Below are positions 1 to 12,064 of a stretch of 36,443 nucleotides of DNA, one piece after another. Position numbers and translations under genes: made by a program. How positions within the stretch are numbered: the stretch's first letter is position 1; each line of letters begins with the position of its first letter. The DNA lies in contig CANRBP010000003.1 in assembly GCA_947628875.1 (NCBI GenBank), positions 1-36,443 of the forward strand, given 5' to 3'. The stretch comes from an uncultured Lachnospira sp. (lineage in GTDB: Bacteria > Bacillota > Clostridia > Lachnospirales > Lachnospiraceae). Below the pieces are notes generated by a model. The model was not told the DNA's origin. It made no database searches and worked only from the letters and a program-made list of their open reading frames with translations.

Positions 1-132
1 TACGTTGTAATCGTGAAAACTTTTAATGAATTTTCAGGGTTGTTTTACTGTTTGATTGCCAATGTTCAAATCAATTCGTCTGTCTCCGCCAGATGGATTG
101 ATTTTTGTTTTGCCGCTCACAGCGACTTGTAT

Positions 133-161
133 ATATTAGCACCTGTTTTTTTGATTGTCAA
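133..161 (-). promoter_or_regulatory. Strong promoter reading leftward, probably of an rRNA operon lying outside the window
   Basis: Minus strand TTGACA (156-161) - 17 nt - TAATAT (133-138), with A/T-rich tract upstream (161-195) resembling an UP element; downstream sequence to position 1 has no ORF and looks like a 16S leader (inference). Confidence 0.65.
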
Positions 162-312
162 CACTTTTTCAGATTTTTTTTGAATATTTTTTTAGCTGTT
201 CAGTTATTTAAGTTGTTTTCTGCTGAAATCTTATGAAATTTTCTAATATAATATAAATAAATATAAAAAGAAATTGCCACGGATCAATGATCCGTGGCTA
301 TCTCCTGCCAAG

Positions 313-400
313 CGGAGAAAGAGGGATTTGAACCCTCGCGCCGGTTGCCCGACCTACACCCTTAGCAGGGGCGCCTCTTCAGCCTCTTGAGTATTTCTCC
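313..400 (-). tRNA. tRNA-Ser (anticodon GCT)
   Basis: Minus strand GGAGAAA...TTTCTCC acceptor pairing, anticodon stem CGCCC/GGGTG with loop CTGCTAA, long variable arm, T-loop GGTTCAAATCC. Confidence 0.93.
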
Positions 401-435
401 AAATAAAATATATTATTACACTAAACGCAAGATTT

Positions 436-464
436 ATTATATCAGGCATAAAATTTATTGTCAA
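436..464 (-). promoter_or_regulatory. Promoter of tRNA-Ser
   Basis: Minus strand TTGACA - 17 nt - TATAAT, about 35 bp upstream of the tRNA 5' end. Confidence 0.7.
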
Positions 465-478
465 TTATATTTTAAAAT

Positions 479-1039
479 TTATTTCAATAATTTTGTAACT
501 GAACTTTCCATGACATTTTTATATAAATCATTTCCTTCACTGTCTATTACAACAATTACCGGAAAATCCTTAACTTCCAGCCTGCGGATTGCCTCCGTTC
601 CCAGATCATCATAAGCAATAACCTCTGACGACTGTATGCATTGCGCCAATAATGCGCCAGCTCCGCCGACAGCTGCAAAATAAACAGCGCCGTTTCTCAC
701 AATAGCCTGTTTAACTTCATCTGAACGCTTTCCTTTTCCAATCATTCCTTTTAATCCTAAATCTAAAAGGTCAGGCGTATATTTATCCATTCTGCTCGCT
801 GTAGTTGGCCCTGCAGATCCAATCGGCCTGCCTTCCCTGGCCGGAGACGGTCCCATATAATAAATAATATTATTTTTTATCTCCATCGGAAGCTGCTCTT
901 TTGCTGCCAATGTTTCCGCCATTCTTTTGTGCGCAGCATCTCTGGCTGTATAAATCGTTCCTGTTATGTACACATAATCCCCTGCACGGAGAGTTTTCGC
1001 ATCTTCATCACTGATCGGCGCTTTAATATATTTTTCCAT
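479..1039 (-). CDS. Fumarate hydratase (class I, Fe-S) beta subunit / L(+)-tartrate dehydratase beta-like
   Basis: ORF with GPTTASRMD and SAGPTT-type motifs and VGGAGALLAQ; adjacent to alpha subunit. Start moved to ATG at 1039 behind a GGAG Shine-Dalgarno. Confidence 0.88.
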   Translation of the reverse strand: MEKYIKAPISDEDAKTLRAGDYVYITGTIYTARDAAHKRMAETLAAKEQLPMEIKNNIIYYMGPSPAREGRPIGSAGPTTASRMDKYTPDLLDLGLKGMIGKGKRSDEVKQAIVRNGAVYFAAVGGAGALLAQCIQSSEVIAYDDLGTEAIRRLEVKDFPVIVVIDSEGNDLYKNVMESSVTKLLK

Positions 1040-1098
1040 ATAAATCTCCATTCCTTAACTGCTTTCTCTAATTTGTATATATTTATATATTTTTTTAC

Positions 1099-1941
1099 TC
1101 AAATAATCCTGCGTACATGCCTGTTGACATGGCAGCATATATTTACAGCTACCGGAAGCCCTGCAATATGCGTCGGATATGTTTCAATATTGACAGCAAG
1201 AGCTGTCTGCGTTCCGCCAAGGCCTCCCGGCCCTATTCCGGACATATTGATTTTTTCAAGCATTTCTTTTTCAAGTTCGCGCACATAATCAATCTGTGAT
1301 TCTTCATTCAGATTCCGCGTAAGCGCTTTTTTCGCAAGATATGCACATTTTTCAAAAGTTCCGCCTATGCCGACTCCGACAACCATTGGAGGACAGGCAT
1401 TTGGGCCTGCATCGCGTACAGCTGTCAAAATTGCATCTTTTACGCCCTCGATGCCATCTGCAGGCTTCAGCATAAAAATACGGCTCATATTTTCACTTCC
1501 AAATCCCTTTGGCGCAACAGTAATATCAATTTTATCACCGGGAACTATCTCAAAATGGATTACTGCCGGAGTATTATCCTTTGTATTTTCTCTGTAAATC
1601 GGATCTTTGACAACAGATTTCCTGAGATAACCTTCCTCATATCCCTGTTTAACTCCTTCATTTACTGCATCTGTAATATCGCCGCCGGATAAATGTATAT
1701 CCTGCCCCACACGCATAAAAACAACAGCCATTCCTGTATCCTGACAGATTGGTATCATCTGGCTGGCCGCAATCTCGAGATTTTCTTTAAGCTGGCCAAG
1801 AATCCTCCTGCCAAGCAAAGATTCTTCCGACTCTGCTGCATGATCGAATCTTTTTTTCATATCCTCGGACAAAAAATGGTTTGCCTCAATACACATTTCC
1901 TTAATATTTCTTGTCACTTCACTGACATCGATTTCTCTCAT
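1099..1941 (-). CDS. Fumarate hydratase (class I) alpha subunit
   Basis: ICQDTGMAVVF, KDNTPAVIHFEIVPGD, APKGFGSENMSR, GVGIGGTFEKCAYLAKKAL motifs typical of the class I fumarase alpha subunit. Confidence 0.92.
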   Translation of the reverse strand: MREIDVSEVTRNIKEMCIEANHFLSEDMKKRFDHAAESEESLLGRRILGQLKENLEIAASQMIPICQDTGMAVVFMRVGQDIHLSGGDITDAVNEGVKQGYEEGYLRKSVVKDPIYRENTKDNTPAVIHFEIVPGDKIDITVAPKGFGSENMSRIFMLKPADGIEGVKDAILTAVRDAGPNACPPMVVGVGIGGTFEKCAYLAKKALTRNLNEESQIDYVRELEKEMLEKINMSGIGPGGLGGTQTALAVNIETYPTHIAGLPVAVNICCHVNRHVRRII

Positions 1942-2110
1942 AATTCCTCACAATCCGAAACTGCCGCACTAAAAATATCTGATTAATGCGGTAAACTCAT
2001 CATCTTATACAGATATATCAATGCGGCAGTCTCTATCCGCCAAATATATGCAAAATATTCAATTCAGTCTGTCATCAAAAGGCATCAGAAATATTTTATC
2101 ATCTGGCTGT

Positions 2111-4636
2111 TCATTTATTTTTAGGCTGTGCTGCTTCCGCTTCTTCTATTTCGTCAAAACCTTCCGCTTCACTGTTGTCGTCATTCATTGGCTTTTTGCG
2201 CACCTTTGCCACAGTGGCAACCGTAACTCCATCATCAAGATTAATCAGCTTAACGCCGGAGGTTATCCTGCCCAGCCTGGAAATATCGGCACACTTGAGC
2301 TGTATTATGATGCCCTCTGTAGTAATCAGCATGATTTCCCTGCTGTCGTCAACGGCTTTAACGCCGATAACATTTCCCGATTTTTCATTAATCTTATAAC
2401 ATTTAATGCCTTTTCCGCCGCGGTGCTGTACAGCAAATTCCTGCATGCTTGTCTTTTTGCCAAGTCCAAGCTCCGACACAATAAGAAGTTCATCGCCCTG
2501 TATATTCAGCTGCATGCCTACAACTTCATCTTCATCGAGAAGATTCATGCCGATAACTCCCATCGAGCTCCTTCCTGTCGGACGCACGTCTGTCTCCTTA
2601 AACCTGATGCACTGTCCAAGCTTTGTAGCAAGCAGTATATCGCAGCTGTTATTCGTCAGCTTGACCTCTATCAGTTCATCATCATCTCTGAGCGTAATGG
2701 CCTGAATGCCATTTTTGCGTATATTGGCAAATTCACGTATAGGCGTTTTTTTGACAATGCCCTTTCTTGTAGCCATAAACATATAATCATTATCTGTCAG
2801 CTTTTTAACATCAATCGGGATAACAGCCGTTATCTGTTCCCCAGGCATAAGCTGCAGAAGATTGATTATTGCAGTTCCCCTTGACGTTCTGCCTGCTTCC
2901 GGTATTTCATAGGCTTTCATTTTATATGCGCGCCCGCTTGTCGTAAAAAATGTCAGATAATGATGTGAGGTTGTCATAAAGAGATCTTCAATATAATCTT
3001 CCTCAAGCGTCTGCATTCCTTTAATTCCCTTGCCGCCACGGTGCTGGCTCTTAAAATTGTCCGGAGTCATGCGTTTTATATAACCCATGTTTGTCCGCGC
3101 TATCACGACAGGTTCATCTGGTATCAGATCCTCCATTGAAATGTCATATTCGTCAAAACCGATTGCAGTCCTCCTGTCGTCTCCGTATTTTTCAGCAATA
3201 ACTGAAATTTCATTTTTGATGACGCCAAGAAGCTTTTTCTTGTCGGAAAGAATAGCTTTATATTCAGAAATTTTATTTAACAGTTCCTGCAGTTCAGCCT
3301 CCAGTTTTGCCCTTTCCAGTCCTGTCAGCGAGCGAAGCCTCATATCGACAATAGCCTGTGCCTGCATGTCTGTCAGGCTGAACTCATCAATAAGGCTTGC
3401 TTTGGCTGCCTGCACATCTTTTGAACCGCGTATGATTTCGATAACGCGGTCGATATTGTCAAGCGCAATAAGCAGTCCCTGTAAAATATGCGCACGTTCT
3501 TCAGCTTTATTTAAATCATACTGCGTCCTTCTTGTAACAACTTCCTCCTGATGCATCAGATAATACTGAAGCATATCCAGGATATTCAGAACCTTCGGCT
3601 CCTGGTTGACCAGCGCAAGCATGATAACACCGAAAGTATCCTGAAGCTGCGTATGCTTAAACAGCTGGTTTAAAATTATATTAGGGTTCACGTCTCTCCT
3701 CAGCTCAATGCAGACACGCATTCCGCTTCTGTCCGATTCATCGCGAAGATCTGTGATGCCGTCTATTTTTTTATTTTTTGCCAGCTCGGCGATTTTTTCA
3801 ATCAGTTTTGCCTTATTGACCATATAAGGCAGCTCTGATACAACAATACGGTTTTTTCCGTTTGCCATCGGTTCAATGTTGGTAACTGCGCGCACTTTTA
3901 TTTTGCCGCGCCCTGTCCTGTAAGCTTCCTCAATGCCCATTTTGCCGATGATAGTTCCGCCTGTTGGAAAATCAGGGCCTTTGACTATTTCCATTATTTC
4001 CTCTATCGAAGTTGCCCTGTCCTCATTCACGCGGTTATCAATAATACGCACAACAGCATAAATAATCTCGCGTAAATTATGCGGAGGGATATTTGTAGCC
4101 ATTCCTACTGCAATGCCAGAAGTGCCGTTTACAAGAAGATTAGGATACCTTGAAGGGAGCACTGTAGGCTCTTTCTCCGTCTCGTCAAAGTTAGGTATAA
4201 AATCAACTGTATTTTTATTGATGTCAGCAATCATTTCCATTGAAATCCTGCTGAGCCTTGCCTCCGTATAACGCATTGCGGCAGCTCCGTCACCGTCCAC
4301 AGATCCGAAATTTCCGTGGCCATCTACCAGCGGATATCTCGTATTAAAATTCTGAGCCAGCTTAACCAGCGCTTCATAAATTGATGAATCTCCGTGCGGA
4401 TGATATTTACCCATAGTATCGCCAACGATACGGGCACATTTACGATGCGGTTTATCAGGCCCATTGTTTAACTCGATCATTGAAAACAAGATTCTTCGCT
4501 GAACAGGTTTTAAGCCGTCCCGCACATCAGGAAGAGCCCTGGCTGCAATAACACTCATGGCATAGTCAATATAATAACTTTCCATTGTCTTTTGCATATC
4601 CACATCATGAACCTGGTCAAAGATATGTTCGTCCAT
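2111..4636 (-). CDS. gyrA: DNA gyrase subunit A
   Basis: [56 protein letters not shown]-terminal GyrA-box-like motifs. Confidence 0.98.
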   Translation of the reverse strand: MDEHIFDQVHDVDMQKTMESYYIDYAMSVIAARALPDVRDGLKPVQRRILFSMIELNNGPDKPHRKCARIVGDTMGKYHPHGDSSIYEALVKLAQNFNTRYPLVDGHGNFGSVDGDGAAAMRYTEARLSRISMEMIADINKNTVDFIPNFDETEKEPTVLPSRYPNLLVNGTSGIAVGMATNIPPHNLREIIYAVVRIIDNRVNEDRATSIEEIMEIVKGPDFPTGGTIIGKMGIEEAYRTGRGKIKVRAVTNIEPMANGKNRIVVSELPYMVNKAKLIEKIAELAKNKKIDGITDLRDESDRSGMRVCIELRRDVNPNIILNQLFKHTQLQDTFGVIMLALVNQEPKVLNILDMLQYYLMHQEEVVTRRTQYDLNKAEERAHILQGLLIALDNIDRVIEIIRGSKDVQAAKASLIDEFSLTDMQAQAIVDMRLRSLTGLERAKLEAELQELLNKISEYKAILSDKKKLLGVIKNEISVIAEKYGDDRRTAIGFDEYDISMEDLIPDEPVVIARTNMGYIKRMTPDNFKSQHRGGKGIKGMQTLEEDYIEDLFMTTSHHYLTFFTTSGRAYKMKAYEIPEAGRTSRGTAIINLLQLMPGEQITAVIPIDVKKLTDNDYMFMATRKGIVKKTPIREFANIRKNGIQAITLRDDDELIEVKLTNNSCDILLATKLGQCIRFKETDVRPTGRSSMGVIGMNLLDEDEVVGMQLNIQGDELLIVSELGLGKKTSMQEFAVQHRGGKGIKCYKINEKSGNVIGVKAVDDSREIMLITTEGIIIQLKCADISRLGRITSGVKLINLDDGVTVATVAKVRKKPMNDDNSEAEGFDEIEEAEAAQPKNK

Positions 4637-4691
4637 CTTTCCTCACATTCTGCCGCTAAAACGGCACTACTTACTTATGTCACGCCGAAAC

Positions 4692-7725
<3,034 letters not shown>

Positions 7726-7738
7726 TTTATTACCTGCA

Positions 7739-7948
7739 CTATTTTTCTATTTTGATTTTTTCTCCATTGTAAGTAACAATTTCTCCGCCAAACAGCTTTT
7801 TTCCGCGCTGCAGCTCAACTTTTCCGTCAACCTGCACCTTTCCGTCCAGGATCACAAGCTTTGCCTCAACGCCGGATTCGACAAGTCCGGCTGCTTTAAT
7901 TGCCTGTCCAAGCTTAATATAGCCATCTCTGATATTAATTACCTGCAT
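7739..7948 (-). CDS. yaaA: S4-domain RNA-binding protein YaaA-like
   Basis: Short ORF with IKLGQAIKAAGLVESGVEAKLVILDGKVQVDGKVELQRGKKL (S4 domain); dnaN-recF context. Confidence 0.9.
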   Translation of the reverse strand: MQVINIRDGYIKLGQAIKAAGLVESGVEAKLVILDGKVQVDGKVELQRGKKLFGGEIVTYNGEKIKIEK

Positions 7949-7978
7949 ATTTCTGCTCCGCCTCCTGCTGCCAGCGCA

Positions 7979-9082
7979 TCATGCTGAAAAATTAACCGGA
8001 AGTATAAGATAAATATAATTTTCATCTTTATCCCGTATAAAGCACGGCGCTTTCGGATTTACCAGATATATGCTTATCTCCTCATCATCAATTACGCGGA
8101 GCGCATCTATCAGAAATTTAGGGTTGAAGCCTATCATAATATCTTTTCCCTCTTTGCTGATATCAATATCTTCATTCAGAGAACCTATAGAAGATTGTAT
8201 TTTTACTTCAAGGAACTCATCATTTATTGTGATAATAATAGGCTTTTTTTCGCCTTCGCGTATTAAAAGGTTAGCCCTGTCTATACATTCAAGAAATTCT
8301 TTTTTCCTTACCTGTATTTTTGTTTCGTAATCGCTTGAAAGCATCTGGTTGATTCTGAAATACTCGCCTTCAATAAGCCTTGATACAACAATTGTATTAT
8401 CAAATTCAAAAAGAATATGATTTCCGGTAAAATAGATGCGCACTTCTGATTCTGCATCAGATGAGAGTATCTTGCTTATTTCAATCAGCGTTTTGCCCGG
8501 AACAACAGCCTTTATATTATCGGCCTCTCCATCAAGCGCAACATTCCTTATAGCAATCCTGTGGCCGTCAAGTCCTACGACTTTTAAGGAATGATCCTGC
8601 ACTTCAAACAGTTCTCCGGTCATCATTTTATTGTTGTCATTTATAGCTATTGAAAAAATTGTCTGATTTATTATTTCTTTCAGCTTAAACTGCGAGAGCG
8701 AAATATATTTGTCCCTGATGATCACAGGTATATAAGCAAAATCATCGCCCTGTCTGCCTGAAATATTAAATTTGCTCTTTTCGCACGTTATCATCGCTGT
8801 ATGATTATTGTCAGTCTCTATCGTGACATCATTTTCCGGAAGCTTGCGCACAATTTCATAAAATATCTTAGCATCAATCGCAACTTTGCCTTTTTCTATT
8901 ATCTGCCCTTCAACGATCGTCTCAATGCCAAGTTCCATATCATTTGCCGTAAACTTGATATTGTTTGTAGTGGCGTCTATCAGTATGCATTCCAGAATGG
9001 ACATAGTTGTCTTTACCGGAACTGCTTTCATAACTATATTTACTGCTTTGGTCAGGCTGCTTTTTGTAAAAATCAGTTTCAT
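7979..9082 (-). CDS. dnaN: DNA polymerase III beta sliding clamp
   Basis: MKLIFTKSSLTKAVNIVMKAVPVKTTMSILECILI N-terminus, PFLID-type C-terminus (LILPVNF). The ORF-track extension to 9235 overlaps the origin and is not believed coding. Confidence 0.97.
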   Translation of the reverse strand: MKLIFTKSSLTKAVNIVMKAVPVKTTMSILECILIDATTNNIKFTANDMELGIETIVEGQIIEKGKVAIDAKIFYEIVRKLPENDVTIETDNNHTAMITCEKSKFNISGRQGDDFAYIPVIIRDKYISLSQFKLKEIINQTIFSIAINDNNKMMTGELFEVQDHSLKVVGLDGHRIAIRNVALDGEADNIKAVVPGKTLIEISKILSSDAESEVRIYFTGNHILFEFDNTIVVSRLIEGEYFRINQMLSSDYETKIQVRKKEFLECIDRANLLIREGEKKPIIITINDEFLEVKIQSSIGSLNEDIDISKEGKDIMIGFNPKFLIDALRVIDDEEISIYLVNPKAPCFIRDKDENYIYLILPVNFSA

Positions 9083-9119
9083 GTGTGAATAACTCCTTCT
9101 GGCCCTGCAGGGCTCTGTG

Positions 9120-9183
9120 AAAATATATATATAAATATAAAAATCCGTAGTAGCAGCAGTAGTATGTGTGGATTCGTGCATAA
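9120..9183 (-). promoter_or_regulatory. oriC: Candidate oriC unwinding module (DnaA boxes, DnaA-trio-like repeat, AT-rich duplex unwinding element)
   Basis: Minus strand reads TTATGCACG-AATCCACAC-A-TACTACTGCTGCTACTA-CGG-ATTTTTATATTTATATATATATTT: box-like 9-mers at 9175-9183 and 9167-9175, trio repeat 9148-9164, A/T tract 9120-9144. Confidence 0.75.
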
Positions 9184-9288
9184 CTGCCGCATGCCGCTTA
9201 AATAAAAGGTTTTCCCGCTGTAATAACTTCTTCAAACAGCAGGGGAAATGCTGTTCTTAAATTCTTGATATTTTGATGCAGAGCAGGC

Positions 9289-9307
9289 TTATCCAAATTT
9301 ATCCATA
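9289..9307 (+). promoter_or_regulatory. Two DnaA-box-like 9-mers in tandem (TTATCCAAA, TTATCCATA)
   Basis: One or two mismatches from TTATCCACA, in the dnaA-dnaN intergenic region. Confidence 0.55.
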
Positions 9308-9343
9308 CCTTGTACACATAAAAAGAACAGCCTGTCAACATTT

Positions 9344-10678
9344 TTATGAAGGATTGATTTTCTTTATCAGTACGTCAATCGTATTTTTTGTATTTTCGCT
9401 TGTAAGAACTTCATTTGCAATTTTTTCGCAGCCGTGTATTACGGTCGTGTGGTCGCGGTTGCCGAGTATTTTTCCGACTGACTGCAGAGATGTAGTTGTC
9501 ATCTGCCTGCATAGGTACATTACAATCTGGCGCGGATAGGAAATATTTGAACTGCGCTTCTGCGATATTATATCGGCAGGCGTTATGTTAAAATGTTCCG
9601 CTACTATATCAATTATAAGCTCCGGCGTTATCTCGCGCTTGGCGTCCGGCGATATAAGATCTTTTAGCGTATTCTCCGCAAATTCGACAGTAATCGGACT
9701 GTGAGACAGCGTAGAGAAGGCCGCAAGCTTGGTCAGCGCTCCCTCCAGTTCACGTATGCTGGACTTGATATGCGTTGCAATGTAATCCATAACTTCATAT
9801 GGTATGTCATATCCGCCCATTTGCGATTTCTTGTTCAAAATCGCCATTTTGGTTTCATATGTAGGAATTTGTATGTCTACGGACAAACCCATCTCAAATC
9901 TTGTACGCAGGCGGTCCGGCAGTTCTTCTATTTCCTTCGGCGGCCTGTCGGAGGATATCACGATCTGCTTGCGGTCCTGGTAAAGGGTGTTGAAAGTATG
10001 GAAAAATTCTTCCTGAGTAGATATTTTACCTATTATAAATTGAATATCATCAATAAGCAGAACATCTACATTTCTGTATTTGTCGCGGAATCTTGAATTT
10101 TTATTATTCTGTACGGCATCAATCAGCTCATTTGTAAAAAGCTCTGATGTGACATACAGCACTTTAAGGGACGGATTGTTGTCGCTTATAAAATGCGCGA
10201 TCGCCTGCATAAGGTGAGTTTTTCCAAGTCCAACGCCGCCGTATATGAAAAGCGGATTATAAACCTGCCCCGGCGTCTCTGCAACAGCAAGCGAGGCCGC
10301 ATGAGCCAGGTTGTTGTTGTTTCCTATGACAAACGTGTCAAAGGTATAGTTAGGGTTTAAGTTAGGCAGATTTGGATTTTTAGGAAGCGGAGCGCTTTCC
10401 TGTTTCTTATCTGCCTCTTTTTCCTTGGCCGATACCAGCTCGACCTCATACTCGCGTCCCATAACCTCGCAGATAGTCACTTTAAGCGGAATCAGGTATT
10501 TTTTCTCTATGTAAGAAATACCCATTGTTTCTTCGGAAACTAAAAGAGTAATCTTATTGCCTTCCAATGCATATAATTTAATGGGTTTGATCCATGTTTT
10601 AAAAGAGATATCCTGAATATCATACTCTTCCTTCAATGTTTGCAAAATCAAATCCCATTTTAACCGTAATTCTTCCAT
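9344..10678 (-). CDS. dnaA: Chromosomal replication initiator protein DnaA
   Basis: GGVGLGKTHLMQAI Walker A, LLIDDIQFI, NRDHTTVIHGCEKI DnaA signature. ATG at 10678 preferred over the TTG at 10687. Confidence 0.98.
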   Translation of the reverse strand: MEELRLKWDLILQTLKEEYDIQDISFKTWIKPIKLYALEGNKITLLVSEETMGISYIEKKYLIPLKVTICEVMGREYEVELVSAKEKEADKKQESAPLPKNPNLPNLNPNYTFDTFVIGNNNNLAHAASLAVAETPGQVYNPLFIYGGVGLGKTHLMQAIAHFISDNNPSLKVLYVTSELFTNELIDAVQNNKNSRFRDKYRNVDVLLIDDIQFIIGKISTQEEFFHTFNTLYQDRKQIVISSDRPPKEIEELPDRLRTRFEMGLSVDIQIPTYETKMAILNKKSQMGGYDIPYEVMDYIATHIKSSIRELEGALTKLAAFSTLSHSPITVEFAENTLKDLISPDAKREITPELIIDIVAEHFNITPADIISQKRSSNISYPRQIVMYLCRQMTTTSLQSVGKILGNRDHTTVIHGCEKIANEVLTSENTKNTIDVLIKKINPS

Positions 10679-10729
10679 AAATATCAATGCCTTTCAGACA
10701 GTTTTTTAAGCGTAAACATATTCCCTTAT

Positions 10730-10758
10730 ATAATATAACAAAAATATGCTTTTTGCAA
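10730..10758 (-). promoter_or_regulatory. Candidate dnaA promoter
   Basis: Minus strand TTGCAA (10753-10758) - 17 nt - TATTAT (10730-10735). Confidence 0.5.
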
Positions 10759-10784
10759 GATATCAACAATTTGAGTTTATATAA

Positions 10785-10928
10785 TTTATCTGTGTTAAAA
10801 GGGCATGCTGCCGTGGCAGCATTGCCATTGTGTACAGAAATCGCATTCGGAAAACTAGTTTTCCAGATGCGATTTTGTACACAATCGCCACATCACATTC
10901 TGTGAAGTGCGCTTTTAACACAGATAAA
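10785..10928. repeat. Cloverleaf-forming compound inverted repeat in the dnaA-rpmH intergenic region
   Basis: Outer 17-bp stem TTTATCTGTGTTAAAAG (10785-10801)/CTTTTAACACAGATAAA (10912-10928) enclosing three contiguous hairpins: 10802-10826, 10827-10885, 10886-10911. Confidence 0.88.
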
Positions 10929-10947
10929 ATGCAAATATAATCAACAG

Positions 10948-10956
10948 TTATCCACA
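10948..10956 (+). promoter_or_regulatory. Consensus DnaA box TTATCCACA
   Basis: Exact match, dnaA-rpmH intergenic region. Confidence 0.8.
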
Positions 10957-11043
10957 AATTTTACACATTATGTTGATAACTTGTGACCGAGTGTGAATAA
11001 AAGAAGATTAATAAAAAAAGTATATAAAAATACCAGTTTTAGC

Positions 11044-11072
11044 TTGACTTCATAAAACTTTTCAAATATAAT
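11044..11072 (+). promoter_or_regulatory. Candidate rpmH operon promoter
   Basis: TTGACT (11044-11049) - 17 nt - TATAAT (11067-11072). Confidence 0.7.
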
Positions 11073-11157
11073 AAAAAACGGTGTTTTAAATTTTAACTTA
11101 AAAATATATTCCTGCCATATAAATTTATAATGGTGTGAAAAGGAGGTGGATGCGTTT

Positions 11158-11292
11158 ATGAAGATGACATTTCAGCCTAACAGGAGAAAAAGAGCCAAGG
11201 TACATGGTTTTCGTGCAAGAATGAGCACTCCGGGCGGAAGGAAGGTTCTGGCTGCCAGGAGAGCAAAGGGAAGAAAAAGACTTACAGTCTAA
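11158..11292 (+). CDS. rpmH: 50S ribosomal protein L34
   Basis: Translation [44 protein letters not shown]; below the size cut-off of the ORF track; AAAGGAGG upstream. Confidence 0.98.
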   Translation: MKMTFQPNRRKRAKVHGFRARMSTPGGRKVLAARRAKGRKRLTV

Positions 11293-11444
11293 TGGCAAAT
11301 GGATAAGGCAGATGTATGGCAATAAAACCTGTGTTTTGTTGGCGTTCATCTGTCTTAAAATTTATAAGGTTAAATTTTGCTGATTACAGAAGTAACAAAA
11401 AATAAATGATGATGATTCAGGATATGTGACAGGATTGTATATTT

Positions 11445-11786
11445 ATGAAGTATGAGAATTTTGAAACATTAAAAAAAAACAGTGATTTCCGCAGGGTATA
11501 CAGCCGCAGGAGATCATTTGCAAACAAATATCTTATAATGTATGTTTTAGAGAACGGAACGGATACGGTCAGGCTTGGCGTATCTGTGAGTAAAAAAGTC
11601 GGGAATAGTATTGTCCGGCACAGGCTGGCACGCCTTATCCGGGAAGCATTCCGCTTAAACAGCGGAAATGTGAAAAGGGGTATGGATATCGTTGTAGTGG
11701 CAAGGGACGGCCTGAAAGGCAAAAGTTATTATGAAACAGAAGAGGCGATGATTTATTTATTAAATCAGCATAAGCTTTTATTATAA
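11445..11786 (+). CDS. rnpA: Ribonuclease P protein component
   Basis: NSDFRRVYSRRRSFANKYLIMYV and KVGNSIVRHRLARLIREAFR motifs; rpmH-rnpA-yidD-yidC order. Confidence 0.96.
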   Translation: MKYENFETLKKNSDFRRVYSRRRSFANKYLIMYVLENGTDTVRLGVSVSKKVGNSIVRHRLARLIREAFRLNSGNVKRGMDIVVVARDGLKGKSYYETEEAMIYLLNQHKLLL

Positions 11787-11814
11787 TAACATGATTATAT
11801 AGGGAGCAGTGGCA

Positions 11815-12060
11815 ATGAAAAAAATCATGGTTAAATTAATCGCATTTTATCAGGCTGCAGTTTCTCCATATAAGGGACGGTGTTACTGCATATATGTGCC
11901 AAGCTGTTCATCATATGCGCGCGAGGCTATAGAGCGTTACGGTGCGCTCAGAGGGGGATTGATGGCTTTAAAAAGAATATTGAGATGTCATCCGCTGGCA
12001 AAGGGCGGATATGATCCAGTGCCCTTAAAAGGGCAGAAAAAGACAAAGTTTTGGAGGTAA
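11815..12060 (+). CDS. yidD: Membrane protein insertion efficiency factor YidD
   Basis: [40 protein letters not shown]...[14 protein letters not shown]. Confidence 0.95.
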   Translation: MKKIMVKLIAFYQAAVSPYKGRCYCIYVPSCSSYAREAIERYGALRGGLMALKRILRCHPLAKGGYDPVPLKGQKKTKFWR

Positions 12061-12064
12061 CAGG

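Noticed and set aside
2021-2884. 287-aa plus-strand ORF antisense to gyrA
   Set aside because: Lies opposite the confidently identified gyrA frame, has atypical composition (Cys, His, Phe-rich) and no recognised motif; shadow ORF.
4640-4690. Small hairpin TGCCG-ctaaaa-CGGCA between gyrB and gyrA
   Set aside because: Only 5 bp of stem and no T-tract; insufficient to call a terminator or regulator.
9083-9235. N-terminal extension of the dnaN ORF (MKKLLQRENLLFK...)
   Set aside because: Overlaps oriC trio/AT-rich elements, no homologous DnaN N-terminus; conserved start is MKLIFTKS at 9082.
10687-10957. Two small overlapping ORFs (10687-10905 +, 10763-10957 -) in the dnaA-rpmH gap
   Set aside because: They are translations of the inverted repeat; near-mirror peptides (KLVFQMRF/KLVFRMRF) come from the palindrome rather than coding selection.
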